A stretch of DNA of 64,000 nt from Mariniflexile maritimum (GCF_009746565.1 NZ_WRPN01000004.1:186001-250000); one strand, 5' to 3'; positions 44,753 through 54,173 are shown, counted from the stretch's first letter. The notes: generated by a model from the sequence alone, not told the origin. A program made the numbers and translations.

Positions 44753-45289
44753 ATGGCAAAAACAAACAACTTCGTATTTTGGGGCTTATATATTATTGCT
44801 TGGCTCATTTTTATTGGCTTGTCCATTGAAGCCGGTGGTTTAGTGGTAAATTTCTTTTTTAGTCTGTTCAAACCTGAATTTGTCCAAAATCTTTATCAAA
44901 AATTAGACTTATCTGAAATGTATAAATATAGCAAAATGGCTTTTTTAGGTATCTATAGCTTTATTCTGTTAATTTCAATTTTGAAAGCTGTGCTATTTTA
45001 CATAGTTATCAGGTTAATGCACAAAATGGATTTAACAAAGCCGTTCAACACTTTTGTTTCTAACCAAATTTTGCAAATTAGCTATTACACAATTTCAATC
45101 GGGCTGTTAAGTTATGTTGCCAAACAGGTGGCCAAAAGTTTAATGTATTACGGTTTTGATACCAACAACTTGAACCAATTTTGGGCAGACAGTCAAGCCT
45201 TTATTGTAATGGGTGCTGTAATTTATATTATTGCGACTATTTTCAAAAAGGGAGTGGACATTCAAAATGAAAATGATTTAACGGTATAG
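44753..45289 (+). CDS. DUF2975 membrane protein
   Basis: A 178-residue membrane protein with four predicted TM helices (residues ~8-38, 60-85, 105-125 and 145-165). The MHKMDLTKPFNTFVSNQILQ segment before TM3 is typical of DUF2975 (YoaS-like). An HTH regulator gene follows after three bases; the two families are usually paired, and the membrane protein is thought to control the regulator. Substrate or signal unknown. Own promoter suggests a two-gene unit. Confidence 0.85.
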   Translation: MAKTNNFVFWGLYIIAWLIFIGLSIEAGGLVVNFFFSLFKPEFVQNLYQKLDLSEMYKYSKMAFLGIYSFILLISILKAVLFYIVIRLMHKMDLTKPFNTFVSNQILQISYYTISIGLLSYVAKQVAKSLMYYGFDTNNLNQFWADSQAFIVMGAVIYIIATIFKKGVDIQNENDLTV

Positions 45290-45292
45290 GCT

Positions 45293-45520
45293 ATGGCAAT
45301 CATTGTAAATTTAGATGTAATGATGGCAAAGCGGAAAATGTCCCTGAACGAACTTTCTGAAAAAGTTGGATTGACCTTATCAAATCTTTCCATTTTAAAG
45401 ACGGGAAAAGCAAAGGCCATTAGATTTAGCACATTGGAGACCATTTGTAACGTATTGGAGTGCCAACCAGGTGACATTTTAGAATATGCTAGCGACGTAG
45501 AAAAACCAACGACTAGCTAA
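45293..45520 (+). CDS. Cro/C1-type HTH regulator (YozG-like)
   Basis: A 75-residue DNA-binding protein: a single HTH_3/HTH_26 domain with MSLNELSEKVGLTLSNLSIL then KTGKAKAIRFSTLETICNVL and the ending CQPGDILEY. It starts three bases after the DUF2975 stop. Small members paired with DUF2975 often act as repressors, but the target is not known. Confidence 0.9.
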   Translation: MAIIVNLDVMMAKRKMSLNELSEKVGLTLSNLSILKTGKAKAIRFSTLETICNVLECQPGDILEYASDVEKPTTS

Positions 45521-45571
45521 CAGGCATAACGTGTCTCGTAATACAGAAAAGAGTCAAGTTTTTCACACCCA

Positions 45572-46369
45572 TCACCACTCCCGTAATTTGTTCAAGGCTT
45601 CCTGTGCCTCCAGTTCTTTTTGTGTAATAACTTTTAAAAACGATGGGTGCTGCTCAATGGCATATTCAATGCGTGTAACAATCTCATCGGTGGTTTCGTT
45701 ATCGTAATCTATAACCAGCGGTTCTTTTATTTCAATGCTTTGAAGAATGTTTTTCTTTTTAATGCGCAGGCCTTTTTTGTCGAACGAACGCCTAAAACCA
45801 TCAATAACAATAGGCACTACCACGGGTTTGTAGCGTTTTATAATGTGCGCCGTTCCTTTCCTGATAGGTTTAAAGGGCGTTGTGGTACCCTGCGGAAAGG
45901 TAATTACCCAACCATCATCCAACGCTTTTCCAATATTTGAAATATCGCTCATTTTCACCTGCCGGTTTACATCTTGTCCTTCGGCGCGCCACGTTCTTTC
46001 AATACTAATAGAACCCACGTAGGCCAATATTTTTGGCAATAGGCCCGCTTTCATGGTTTCCTTGGCTGCCACGTAATAGATGTTCAATTTGGGGTTCCAA
46101 AGGTAGCCCACATTTTTTATAGAATCGGTTCGCCCACTTAAACTGGCATTAAATACATGGAACATGGCCACCACATCGGCAAAATACGTTTGGTGGTTGG
46201 AAATAAAGAGCACATTCTTATCGGGAAGGTTTTTAATAAATTCCGAACCTTCAATATGTAGCTCGTTAAAACCACGAAAACGCCTGTGCGTAAGCACGCC
46301 CAAAATTCTGATGAGCCACTTTTTTATAAATAATATATGCCCGAATGGATTTCGTTTAAACAATCCCAT
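45572..46369 (-). CDS. plsC: 1-acyl-sn-glycerol-3-phosphate acyltransferase family
   Basis: Acylates a lysophospholipid in membrane lipid synthesis. The catalytic NHxxxxD motif is NHQTYFAD. The second motif, usually FPEGTRS, is FPQGTTT, and a third block VVPIVIDGFRRSF follows. The protein has 265 residues with an N-terminal hydrophobic stretch (IKKWLIRILGVL). It lies after the HTH gene on the opposite strand and is not in an operon with the Nudix gene's upstream region, although both are on the minus strand with a 50-base gap. Substrate preference is unknown. Confidence 0.85.
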   Translation of the reverse strand: MGLFKRNPFGHILFIKKWLIRILGVLTHRRFRGFNELHIEGSEFIKNLPDKNVLFISNHQTYFADVVAMFHVFNASLSGRTDSIKNVGYLWNPKLNIYYVAAKETMKAGLLPKILAYVGSISIERTWRAEGQDVNRQVKMSDISNIGKALDDGWVITFPQGTTTPFKPIRKGTAHIIKRYKPVVVPIVIDGFRRSFDKKGLRIKKKNILQSIEIKEPLVIDYDNETTDEIVTRIEYAIEQHPSFLKVITQKELEAQEALNKLREW

Positions 46370-46419
46370 AAATCAATCTTCAAATTAGTTGGTAGCTACA
46401 AATGTAATAAAACAAATAA

Positions 46420-47061
46420 CTAGATAGCTTGTTTTAACAAGTCTTTAATCTCGCTTAGCATCATGGCCGTAGCGCCCCAAACCACAAAATTGTTTAAATG
46501 GAACGCAGGCACTTCAACTTCAACACTATACGAAGTGCGCACTTTTTGTGAGATAACGTTGGTATCGTCAAAAAAATGCGTTAGGGGCACTTCAATAATG
46601 GCTTCAACTTCATGGTCCTGTTTAATGAAATGGGGTGTTTGGGTTGTAATGGCCATGAAGGGCTGCACATAAAAATTGCTGGGTGGTATGTAAACTTCAC
46701 TTAATTTCCGCACTACTTCCATGGCGTTTTTAGGTACACCAATCTCTTCAAAGGTTTCCCGAAGGGCAGTAGCTTCCAACGAGGCATCTTGTTCTTCAAC
46801 TTTGCCACCTGGAAACCCAATTTGTGCCGAATGAACGCCATTGTAAGTATTCCGCAATATCAAAATAAAATGCGTTTTCCAATTTTTATCGGGGTAGAAC
46901 AATGCCAGAACCCCTGCTTTTTTTGCCCGTTTTATGGCTTCTTCCTGTTTTTTTAACAATTCTTGCCGAAATGGGGGCACCATTTTAAATTGAGATGCTT
47001 GGGCTGGTAGCGGTATATTCTTTATTTTTGAAATTGAAATTAAAAATTCATCGAAATCCAT
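46420..47061 (-). CDS. Nudix hydrolase, CoA pyrophosphatase type
   Basis: A 213-residue Nudix protein likely to cleave CoA to 4'-phosphopantetheine and 3',5'-ADP. Before the Nudix box is the CoA-specific region: RNTYNGVHSAQIGFPGGKVE. The box itself runs GGKVEEQD ... ALRETFEEIG, with the REx2EExG core. Length and N-terminal MDFDEFLISI match flavobacterial members. Its start lies only five bases from the oppositely directed cyclophilin start, so their promoters overlap each other's coding ends. plsC is just downstream on the same strand. Confidence 0.88.
   Translation of the reverse strand: MDFDEFLISISKIKNIPLPAQASQFKMVPPFRQELLKKQEEAIKRAKKAGVLALFYPDKNWKTHFILILRNTYNGVHSAQIGFPGGKVEEQDASLEATALRETFEEIGVPKNAMEVVRKLSEVYIPPSNFYVQPFMAITTQTPHFIKQDHEVEAIIEVPLTHFFDDTNVISQKVRTSYSVEVEVPAFHLNNFVVWGATAMMLSEIKDLLKQAI
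46999..47030 (+). promoter_or_regulatory. Putative promoter of the cyclophilin gene inside the Nudix gene
   Basis: TTG at 46999-47001, 21-base spacer, TATTTTTG at 47023-47030. It lies within the start of the divergent Nudix coding region, 36 bases before the cyclophilin ATG. Confidence 0.45.
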
Positions 47062-47066
47062 TAGTT

Positions 47067-47783
47067 ATGCGCGTAATGCTTCTTTTAATTGTTTGTTGTT
47101 TGTTTCTGAATTGTGAAGATAAGAAATCCAATACTAAAAATAAGGTTGAAACGTCTAAAGTGATTGTTGATTCTGTTGTGGATACGAATAAATTGACTGA
47201 TGCCGATTCGGACAGTTTAACAAGGCCGTTTCCCAGGCTAAATTCAAAAAACGTCATGGAATTTTTTCTGGAATACGACAAGAAGCATAAAGAAAACAAG
47301 GTACGCATTACTACCGATTTTGGAACCATCGATATTTTACTTTTTAACGAAACCAAGTTCCACCGTTCAAACTTTATATTTTTAACCAAGCAAAAGTATT
47401 TTAATGGTACCCAGTTTTACCGCGTTATCAATAATTTTATGGTTCAGGCCGGAAGCGGCGACGATAAGGTAACGGCCAAAAAGCGAGGTTATATTGGTAA
47501 ATATTTATTGCCACCAGACACAAAACGGGGCTTTAAACACGATAGGGGCGTTGTATCAATGCCCAGTAGCGATATTGATAACCCCCATAAACTAGCGTCG
47601 CCCTACGAGTTTTTTATAGTACAACAACGTGGTGGAGCGCATTTTTTAGATGGAGACTACACTATTTTTGGAAGGGTTACCAGCGGAATGGACGTGGTTG
47701 ACAAGATTGCCGCCGTTAAAACCGATGATGCCGATTGGCCTTTGCAAAACATCTATATAAGAAACGTGGAGATTTTGGAATAG
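47067..47783 (+). CDS. Cyclophilin-type peptidyl-prolyl isomerase lipoprotein
   Basis: Catalyses proline cis/trans isomerisation in the envelope. The start at 47067 gives MRVMLLLIVCCLFLNC, a lipoprotein signal; earlier in-frame starts would lie inside the Nudix gene. Residues ~75-235 form the cyclophilin fold: FHRSNFIFLTKQKYFNGTQF then YRVINNFMVQAGSGDD, GVVSMPSS and GRVTSGMDVVDKI. Length 238. No operon partner; the next gene is convergent. Confidence 0.88.
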   Translation: MRVMLLLIVCCLFLNCEDKKSNTKNKVETSKVIVDSVVDTNKLTDADSDSLTRPFPRLNSKNVMEFFLEYDKKHKENKVRITTDFGTIDILLFNETKFHRSNFIFLTKQKYFNGTQFYRVINNFMVQAGSGDDKVTAKKRGYIGKYLLPPDTKRGFKHDRGVVSMPSSDIDNPHKLASPYEFFIVQQRGGAHFLDGDYTIFGRVTSGMDVVDKIAAVKTDDADWPLQNIYIRNVEILE

Positions 47784-47931
47784 TTTAATGTCCCTAATTC
47801 GTATGGATTGTTTCTTCACTTCCGTAGATTTTGCAGGGTTTCGCATACAGGACGGTACACTTTTAAATCAAAATTAAAGTTCCAAAGTTTTATTTGTCCA
47901 TAATTCAAAAAGCGTAAATCAAAAACTTTCT

Positions 47932-48537
47932 TCAATCTTTATACAAACTGGGTAGGCTAATTTTAAATTTAACAGCAATAAGGCGTATTATAATTACCAC
48001 CGATCCTGAAATTATAAACACAACATTGTTGTCGATAGGCAGTTTCCGAAGTAAAAAATAGGTAATTCCTCCCACAATGCAGGCAGTTGCATACACTTCC
48101 TTTCTAAAAATAACAGGAATTTCATTGCAAAGAATATCGCGTATCACGCCCCCAAAACAGGCCGTTATGGTGCCTAAAGATATGCAAATAATGGGGTGCA
48201 AGCCTATGGCAACCCCCTTTTCAACCCCAACAACCGTATATAAACCGATGCCTATGGTGTCAAATAAAAATAAGGAGGTTCGCAAATAATCAATGCGCTT
48301 TCTAAATACAATGGCAAAAACGGTAGCTGCTAAAATAGCGTAAACGTATATCATATTTACCATCCACGTTACGGGGGTAAAACCGATAAGGATGTCTCTA
48401 ACCGTTCCGCCACCAACCGAGGTAACAAAAGCAATAATGAGCACCCCAAAAACATCCATTCGTTTTTCTAGTGCTACCAACACGCCCGAAATGGCAAAGG
48501 CAAAGGTTCCTAATATCTCTACAATTTGAAAAAACAT
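47932..48537 (-). CDS. TRIC-type cation channel (UPF0126/YicG)
   Basis: A 201-residue membrane protein of seven predicted helices. The internal duplication typical of this family is clear: SVGGGTVRDILIG in the first half and FGGVIRDILCN in the second, both with GGxxRD. Prokaryotic TRIC homologues are trimeric potassium/sodium channels. It is followed by nothing on its strand. An adjacent divergent-side gene on the same strand is RDD. Ion selectivity is not testable by reading. Confidence 0.9.
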   Translation of the reverse strand: MFFQIVEILGTFAFAISGVLVALEKRMDVFGVLIIAFVTSVGGGTVRDILIGFTPVTWMVNMIYVYAILAATVFAIVFRKRIDYLRTSLFLFDTIGIGLYTVVGVEKGVAIGLHPIICISLGTITACFGGVIRDILCNEIPVIFRKEVYATACIVGGITYFLLRKLPIDNNVVFIISGSVVIIIRLIAVKFKISLPSLYKD

Positions 48538-48586
48538 ATTTTATTGTTCATTTAAAAAACCTAATGCCTTGCTTAGGATAAGCCAT

Positions 48587-49312
48587 TTACATGCTTTGTG
48601 TATAATAATTGTAATCTTTTAATACGGCGTTGATAAACTCAACGTCATATAAGTTGGATTCTACGTTTAAAACACCGGCTACTTTGTTCCGTAGAAGCTT
48701 CAGCGTTTTGTAATCATTGTTTTTTTTTGAAATGGTATAGGTTTCTTTAATGATGCGCACATCTTTATCGGTAAGCAACGTTACGTTATTGAAAACAGGT
48801 TGGTAATCGGTTTCCACTTCCTCTAAAATGGTACTGGTTATTTTATTGGTGTTTTTAACACTAATAACCACCGTACCCGCCGCCGCATCGCCCACACGTT
48901 GCTTTTTATCGGACAACAAAATGCTTAAAACGCCAATTGAAGCAAAGAACAGCCAAATATCAACTATGCGCAACATCCATCGAACCAATAAATTATACCA
49001 TTGCGTGGGTGCGCCATCCAAACGGACTACCTTTATATTAAAAAGCATTTTTCCTACAGTTTGTCCTCCAAAAATAATGTGGCATAGCAGCGAATAAAAA
49101 AATGCAGGAAGCAAGAACAACCCCAGAAAGCCTTGTCGTGTCCAATCGTCGGTGTCGAAAATGGTCGAGATATTCACCAAGTTTTCCATAATGGTCATAT
49201 AGGTCAATAAAATAAGCCCATCAATTAAAAACGCCGCAAAACGCTCGCCTACGCCAATTAGTTTGTAATCTAAATTAACATTTTGTGCTGTGTTTATTGC
49301 TAAATTGCTCAT
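48587..49312 (-). CDS. RDD-family membrane protein
   Basis: A 241-residue protein with an RDD domain: GVGERFAAFLIDGLILL near residue 22 (the R and D after which the family is named) and GGQTVGKMLFNIKVVRLDG then DAAAGTVVIS. It has about four TM helices and a soluble C-terminal helical tail. It stands divergent from the SpoIIM gene with 35 bases between starts, and RDD genes are a usual member of this MoxR/DUF58 cluster. Function is unknown; some RDD proteins are sodium/proton antiporters. Confidence 0.88.
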   Translation of the reverse strand: MSNLAINTAQNVNLDYKLIGVGERFAAFLIDGLILLTYMTIMENLVNISTIFDTDDWTRQGFLGLFLLPAFFYSLLCHIIFGGQTVGKMLFNIKVVRLDGAPTQWYNLLVRWMLRIVDIWLFFASIGVLSILLSDKKQRVGDAAAGTVVISVKNTNKITSTILEEVETDYQPVFNNVTLLTDKDVRIIKETYTISKKNNDYKTLKLLRNKVAGVLNVESNLYDVEFINAVLKDYNYYTQSM

Positions 49313-49347
49313 TGAAATGTATATTCGTTGCTCATTAAAAAAGTTTT

Positions 49348-50334
49348 ATGCGCGAAGCATCTTTCGTCAAGCAAAATAAGGAAAAATGGATGGTTTTTGA
49401 AAGTGCATTACACAATAATGCTAAAATAAATCCGGATGCCTTGGCTTCATACTACATCCATCTTACAAACGACTTGGCGTATGCGCAGACTTACTATCCA
49501 GAAAGTAAAACGTTGCTGTACTTAAACGCATTAGCATCCGAAGCGCATCAAAAAATTTATATAACCAAACGCGAATCGAAAAATAAAATCGTCTCTTTTT
49601 GGAAGTATGAGTTTCCGTTGTTTTTCCGAAGCTATCATAAAACATTGCTCTATACGTTTTTAATATTCATGGTGGCCGTTTTAATTGGGGTTATTTCAAC
49701 CTTGAACGACGACTCTTTTGTTCGCCTCATCTTGGGCGATGGCTATGTAAACATGACCATTGAAAACATTGAAAAAGGTGAACCCATGGCGGTTTACAAA
49801 AGCGGCAGCAATATTGGCTCGTTTTTGGGCATCACTATCAATAACATTCGGGTTGCCATTATGGCTTTTGCGTTTGGGGTGTTTTTTAGCGTGGGCACTA
49901 TTTATATTTTGTTCAGCAATGGCATTATGTTGGGAGCGTTCATTACCTTTTTTTATACTTATGGTATTTTAGAAAAAACAACTACCGTGTGGTTGCATGG
50001 TACCATTGAAATTTCGGTGATCGTTATTGCAGGATGTGCCGGTTTGGTTATGGGAAACAGCTTTTTGTTCCCAAAAACCTATTCGCGGCGCGTTGCATTT
50101 ACAAAAGGTGCCAAAGACGGGCTTAAAATTGTGGTGAGCACCATCCCGTTTTTTATTATTGCCGGTTTTATTGAAGGGTTTATTACCCGTTATGGCGAAC
50201 AAATGCCTTCATTCCTGACTTATGGTATCATTGCGTGCTCGCTATTTTTAATCGTATTTTATTATATTATTTACCCCATTCATTTGAATAAATTATACCA
50301 ACCCGAACTTAAAAACACCCATAACAGTGGATAA
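49348..50334 (+). CDS. SpoIIM-family membrane protein
   Basis: A 328-residue protein of the stage II sporulation protein M family, though this lineage does not sporulate. A soluble N-terminal helical part (~1-95, FVKQNKEKWMVFESAL) leads into six or so TM helices with FLGITINNIRVAIMAFAFGV and HGTIEISVIVIAGCAGLVMG, the family's conserved regions. It begins the plus-strand arm of the MoxR/DUF58 cluster; the next ORF overlaps its end by eight bases. Function unknown. Confidence 0.88.
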   Translation: MREASFVKQNKEKWMVFESALHNNAKINPDALASYYIHLTNDLAYAQTYYPESKTLLYLNALASEAHQKIYITKRESKNKIVSFWKYEFPLFFRSYHKTLLYTFLIFMVAVLIGVISTLNDDSFVRLILGDGYVNMTIENIEKGEPMAVYKSGSNIGSFLGITINNIRVAIMAFAFGVFFSVGTIYILFSNGIMLGAFITFFYTYGILEKTTTVWLHGTIEISVIVIAGCAGLVMGNSFLFPKTYSRRVAFTKGAKDGLKIVVSTIPFFIIAGFIEGFITRYGEQMPSFLTYGIIACSLFLIVFYYIIYPIHLNKLYQPELKNTHNSG

Positions 50335-51247
50335 CAACTATATAGAACTACGCAACCGAAATTCGTTTGGCGACCTTATAAATACTTATTTCCTGTTTTT
50401 GAAATTCAACTTTAAAAACTACACGAGCCTGTATTTGCGATACAATACGGTAAGCATCATTTTACTTATCGTGTCGTCGTATTTATTGGTAACCGGTTTT
50501 ATGGGGTTGGCCAGTAGGGATTTTAGGTTTGGTATGAATAACGATGGCGACGATACCCTGTATTTAATTATAGGTGCCATTGTTTTGGTGCTTATACTGT
50601 TTATTACAGCGCTTATAAATTACAGTTTTTCTAGTGCCTATATGAGTGAATATGTTCGTGCAAACGGTCAAGTTGCATCAAAAAATATTTGGCAGCAAAT
50701 AATACAAAAACTTGGTGCCATAATTCTATTCATACTTTTGGGGATTGGTATTTATATAGGGTATTTAATTATGTCCATAATATTAGCCTTCATCCCGTTA
50801 TTGGGTATGATGGTGCAATACGGGATGAGCTTTCTGTTCACTTCCTTTTTTGGCTTGTCGTTTATGGCCATTTTTGCCGCTAACAAAAGTGTTGGCGATG
50901 CACTTATGGAGGGTTGGTCGTTTACATTTTCTAACTTTGGAAAGGTGATTTTATTCGGGTTGGTAATAGGAATTTTAAACTTGATGCTAATAGGGCTTAT
51001 CTTGTCCGTTCCCGGGTTTATTATTGGTATTTACGTTTATTTTTCATTGGAAAGCAATATCGATTTGGCAACAAGTGTGTTCGCCAATGTGGTTTTTACC
51101 TTGGGATTTGCCATGTTTTTGTTGGCGTTTATCTATTCGCAAGCATTAACGCAAGTCGCTTATTGTGTACTGTATTACAATATTTACGAAGATAAGTACA
51201 ATGTGTTTTTAAGAAATAAAATCGATCAAATTGGGGTTAATGATTAA
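50327..51247 (+). CDS. Polytopic membrane protein of the SpoIIM/MoxR cluster
   Basis: A 306-residue membrane protein with five to seven helices (LLIVSSYLLVTGFMGLA, LYLIIGAIVLVLILFITALI, AFIPLLGMMVQYGMS and others). The start is a GTG at 50327, overlapping the SpoIIM gene by eight bases. It has no named domain that I recognise, but its position between SpoIIM and DUF4129 is the usual one for this cluster. The loss of an ATG and the overlap suggest translational coupling. Confidence 0.75.
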   Translation: MDNNYIELRNRNSFGDLINTYFLFLKFNFKNYTSLYLRYNTVSIILLIVSSYLLVTGFMGLASRDFRFGMNNDGDDTLYLIIGAIVLVLILFITALINYSFSSAYMSEYVRANGQVASKNIWQQIIQKLGAIILFILLGIGIYIGYLIMSIILAFIPLLGMMVQYGMSFLFTSFFGLSFMAIFAANKSVGDALMEGWSFTFSNFGKVILFGLVIGILNLMLIGLILSVPGFIIGIYVYFSLESNIDLATSVFANVVFTLGFAMFLLAFIYSQALTQVAYCVLYYNIYEDKYNVFLRNKIDQIGVND

Positions 51248-51962
51248 TACTAGGCTTCAAGAAACGTTCTGTGCTTTCGGTTTGTTTCTGGGCCATGGCT
51301 ACTGCTTTTCACAGGATCATGTTCAAAAAGATACATCAAACATACAGGTAACCTATTTTAAGGATGCCATTGGTGAACGTTACAAAGGTGCCGATTTCAA
51401 TTATAACATAAACGATACGGGGGGCATCAACTTGTTACAACGCATCTTACAGAAATTTTTTGGATGGCTTAGCGATGTTTTTGGTTTCGACATCGATTTC
51501 ATCAATTTTCAAACCCTGGAATATATCGTTTATGGCTTTTTAGGCATCGCCACCCTGTATTTGCTTATCAAGTTTTTAATGCATGCGCCCATAAATTCAG
51601 TATTCAAAACCGAGGTAAAGGATATCGATGGGTTTCAATATGTAGAGGCGCATTTAAACCAAGTTAATTTCGATACCTTAATTTCCGATGCGTTAAATAA
51701 TAAAAATTACCGTTTGGCAACCCGTTATCTGTACTTGAAATCGCTAAAGCTGCTCACCAATAAAAATATTATCGAGTGGCATTACGATAAAACCAATAGC
51801 GATTATATTAATGAAATTAAGGATGAAAACACCAAATTGGTTTTCAAGCGCATTTCTTACATTTACGATTATGTTTGGTATGGTGAATTTCCCATTGATG
51901 AAGCCGATTTCAATAAAAACACCGTCCATTTCGAAACCATAAATACGCTTCCGCATGGATAA
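51240..51962 (+). CDS. DUF4129-like membrane protein
   Basis: A 240-residue protein. The ATG at 51240 is used; a TTG nine bases earlier would add three residues. A signal-like start (to HGYCFSQ) precedes an extracytoplasmic part, a TM helix near 100-120 (YIVYGFLGIATLYLLIKF) and a C-terminal cytoplasmic helical domain (ATRYLYLKSLKLLTNKNIIE, YIYDYVWYGEFPI), which is the DUF4129 arrangement. It overlaps both neighbours by eight bases. Function unknown. Confidence 0.75.
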   Translation: MINTRLQETFCAFGLFLGHGYCFSQDHVQKDTSNIQVTYFKDAIGERYKGADFNYNINDTGGINLLQRILQKFFGWLSDVFGFDIDFINFQTLEYIVYGFLGIATLYLLIKFLMHAPINSVFKTEVKDIDGFQYVEAHLNQVNFDTLISDALNNKNYRLATRYLYLKSLKLLTNKNIIEWHYDKTNSDYINEIKDENTKLVFKRISYIYDYVWYGEFPIDEADFNKNTVHFETINTLPHG

Positions 51963-53175
51963 ACGATCTAAAATAGCACTTTATGCCATAGGTGCGGTTA
52001 TCGTATTGATGATGATTGCCGAAATTTCCAAGCCCAAAGCAATAAACTGGCGCGATTCTTATGCGGCTTCCGATAAAATTCCGTTGGGGGGTTACGTGCT
52101 TTTTAACGAACTAAAAACGTTTTCAAAAATGCCCGTTTCAGTTTCAACCAAAACAGCATTTGAAGCTTTAAAGGATTATAGAAACCGTTCTAAAACCGTT
52201 ACCCTTTATATCAATAACGTATTATCGTTTAATAAACAGGATACTGATGCGCTGCTCCATTACGTTGAAAACGGCAATACGGTGTTTATGAGCGCCAACT
52301 ATATGTACGGTGTTTTAATGGATACCTTAAACATAAGGACGGGAACGGACATGAACGGCCTTTTTAAAAAACCTGCCCATAATTATTTTACAAGCCCGGG
52401 CTTGAAAACCAACGCCCGCACGTTTAACGATGTGATTGAAACCAGTTTTTTCACCAAAATAGATACCCTAAACGCCATTGCTTTAGGAATGGTTAAGGTG
52501 AAAAAAGAAAAATTGGTGGTACATGATACCATTCCCGATACCAATATTAATTTTATTAAAGTGCCTTTTGGAAACAAACAAGGTGCGTTTTATGTGCATA
52601 CCAATCCGTTTGCTTTTAGTAATTATCACATATTAAATGGCAACGATGCGTATGCGGCAACCGTACTTTCTTTTCTGCCCAAACACCCTATTATTTGGGA
52701 TGCCTATTATAAAAGCGGCAGAAAGGTGGTTAGCAGTCCGTTGCGTTTTGTGCTTCAAAACCAAGCTTTAAAATGGGCGTTTTATACCGTATTGGTTGCA
52801 CTTGCATTGTTTGTTATTTTTAAGGGAAAACGCACCCAACGCATCATTCCGGTAGTGGGGCCCTTAAAAAATGCCACGTTGGATTTTACAAAAACCATTG
52901 CCGACCTGTACTATCAACATGGCGATTTTACCAACATCATCCACCATAAAATCAACTATTTTTTTGAACAGATACGCTCTAAATATTATTTGGATACCAA
53001 TGAATTGGGCGAAACCTTCATTTCTAAATTGGCCGTTAAATCATCAAACAAAAAGGAAGATACCAAGGCGTTAATAGATTATATGGTATATTTAAAATCG
53101 AAAACAGCGCATACTGAAACCGATTTAATACAACTTAACAAACTTATAGAAACATTCACGAAAAATAATATCTAA
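51955..53175 (+). CDS. DUF4350 protein
   Basis: A 406-residue membrane-anchored protein: N-terminal TM (LYAIGAVIVLMMIAEI), a DUF4350 domain (~30-150; VLFNELKTFSKMPVSV and ALLHYVENGNTVFMSANYM, like a GATase-type fold), a second TM near 265-285 (FYTVLVALALFVIFKGKR) and a cytoplasmic helical tail (DLYYQHGDFTNIIHHK). It overlaps the DUF4129-like gene by eight bases and shares one base with the MoxR start. Function unknown. Confidence 0.85.
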   Translation: MDKRSKIALYAIGAVIVLMMIAEISKPKAINWRDSYAASDKIPLGGYVLFNELKTFSKMPVSVSTKTAFEALKDYRNRSKTVTLYINNVLSFNKQDTDALLHYVENGNTVFMSANYMYGVLMDTLNIRTGTDMNGLFKKPAHNYFTSPGLKTNARTFNDVIETSFFTKIDTLNAIALGMVKVKKEKLVVHDTIPDTNINFIKVPFGNKQGAFYVHTNPFAFSNYHILNGNDAYAATVLSFLPKHPIIWDAYYKSGRKVVSSPLRFVLQNQALKWAFYTVLVALALFVIFKGKRTQRIIPVVGPLKNATLDFTKTIADLYYQHGDFTNIIHHKINYFFEQIRSKYYLDTNELGETFISKLAVKSSNKKEDTKALIDYMVYLKSKTAHTETDLIQLNKLIETFTKNNI

Positions 53176-54173
53176 TGGAAGAACAACCAATTGAAAACCA
53201 AGCTGTTAATTTTGAGAGCCGACTCAATTTAAAACCACTTCAAGACCACGTGGAAGCTATAAAAAAAGAGATAGGCAAAATTATTGTCGGCCAAAATGAT
53301 ATGATCGAACTGCTTATTATGTCGCTGCTTTCAAACGGGCACGCATTAATTGAAGGGGTTCCGGGAGTTGCAAAAACCATTACCGCAAAACTGTTGGCAA
53401 AAACACTGGATGTCGATTTTAGTAGAATTCAATTCACGCCCGATTTGATGCCAAGCGATATTTTGGGGACCTCTGTTTTTAACGTAAAGACCAATGAGTT
53501 TGAATATAAAAAAGGGCCCATTTTTTCAAATATCATCTTAATTGATGAAATAAACCGTGCGCCAGCAAAAACCCAAGCCGCTTTGTTTGAAGTTATGGCC
53601 GAACGCCAAATTACCATGGATGGTACTAAATACATCATGGACGCGCCATTTTTGGTATTTGCAACACAAAACCCCATCGAGCAAGAGGGCACTTACCGTT
53701 TGCCCGAAGCACAATTGGACCGTTTTCTGTTTAAAATTGATGTGGATTACCCAACGCTTGAAAACGAGATTCAAATTTTGCTCGACAACCACCAACGGCA
53801 GGATGCCATGGATTTTGATGCGGTTATTCCGGTGTTGAACGCCCAACAAATTGCGGGTTATCAAAATTTAATAAAGCAAATTATTGTCGAAAACCACCTC
53901 ATTACCTACATCGCTTCCATTGTTAATAACACGCGTACCAATGCCAATCTGTATTTGGGTGCATCACCCAGGGCTTCAATAGCGATATTGAACGCTGCCA
54001 AATCGCACGCTGCCATTAACGGACGCGATTTTGTAACCCCCGATGATATAAAACGCTGCACCAAAGCCATTTTAAAACACCGCTTGGTGCTCACCCCCGA
54101 ACGTGAAATGGAAGGTTTTACCGTTGAAAAAGTAATCGACCAGATTTTAGAAACGATTGAAATTCCTAGGTAA
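53175..54173 (+). CDS. MoxR-family AAA+ ATPase
   Basis: A 332-residue AAA+ ATPase: Walker A (EGVPGVAKT), Walker B (ILIDEINRAPAKTQ), sensor 1 (FATQNPIEQEGT) and the lid with SPRASIAIL. MoxR ATPases are thought to act as chaperones that mature partner protein complexes, often with VWA or DUF58 proteins. The start codon overlaps the DUF4350 stop (TAATG), and DUF58 follows 71 bases downstream. Its partner here is probably DUF58. Confidence 0.95.
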   Translation: MEEQPIENQAVNFESRLNLKPLQDHVEAIKKEIGKIIVGQNDMIELLIMSLLSNGHALIEGVPGVAKTITAKLLAKTLDVDFSRIQFTPDLMPSDILGTSVFNVKTNEFEYKKGPIFSNIILIDEINRAPAKTQAALFEVMAERQITMDGTKYIMDAPFLVFATQNPIEQEGTYRLPEAQLDRFLFKIDVDYPTLENEIQILLDNHQRQDAMDFDAVIPVLNAQQIAGYQNLIKQIIVENHLITYIASIVNNTRTNANLYLGASPRASIAILNAAKSHAAINGRDFVTPDDIKRCTKAILKHRLVLTPEREMEGFTVEKVIDQILETIEIPR

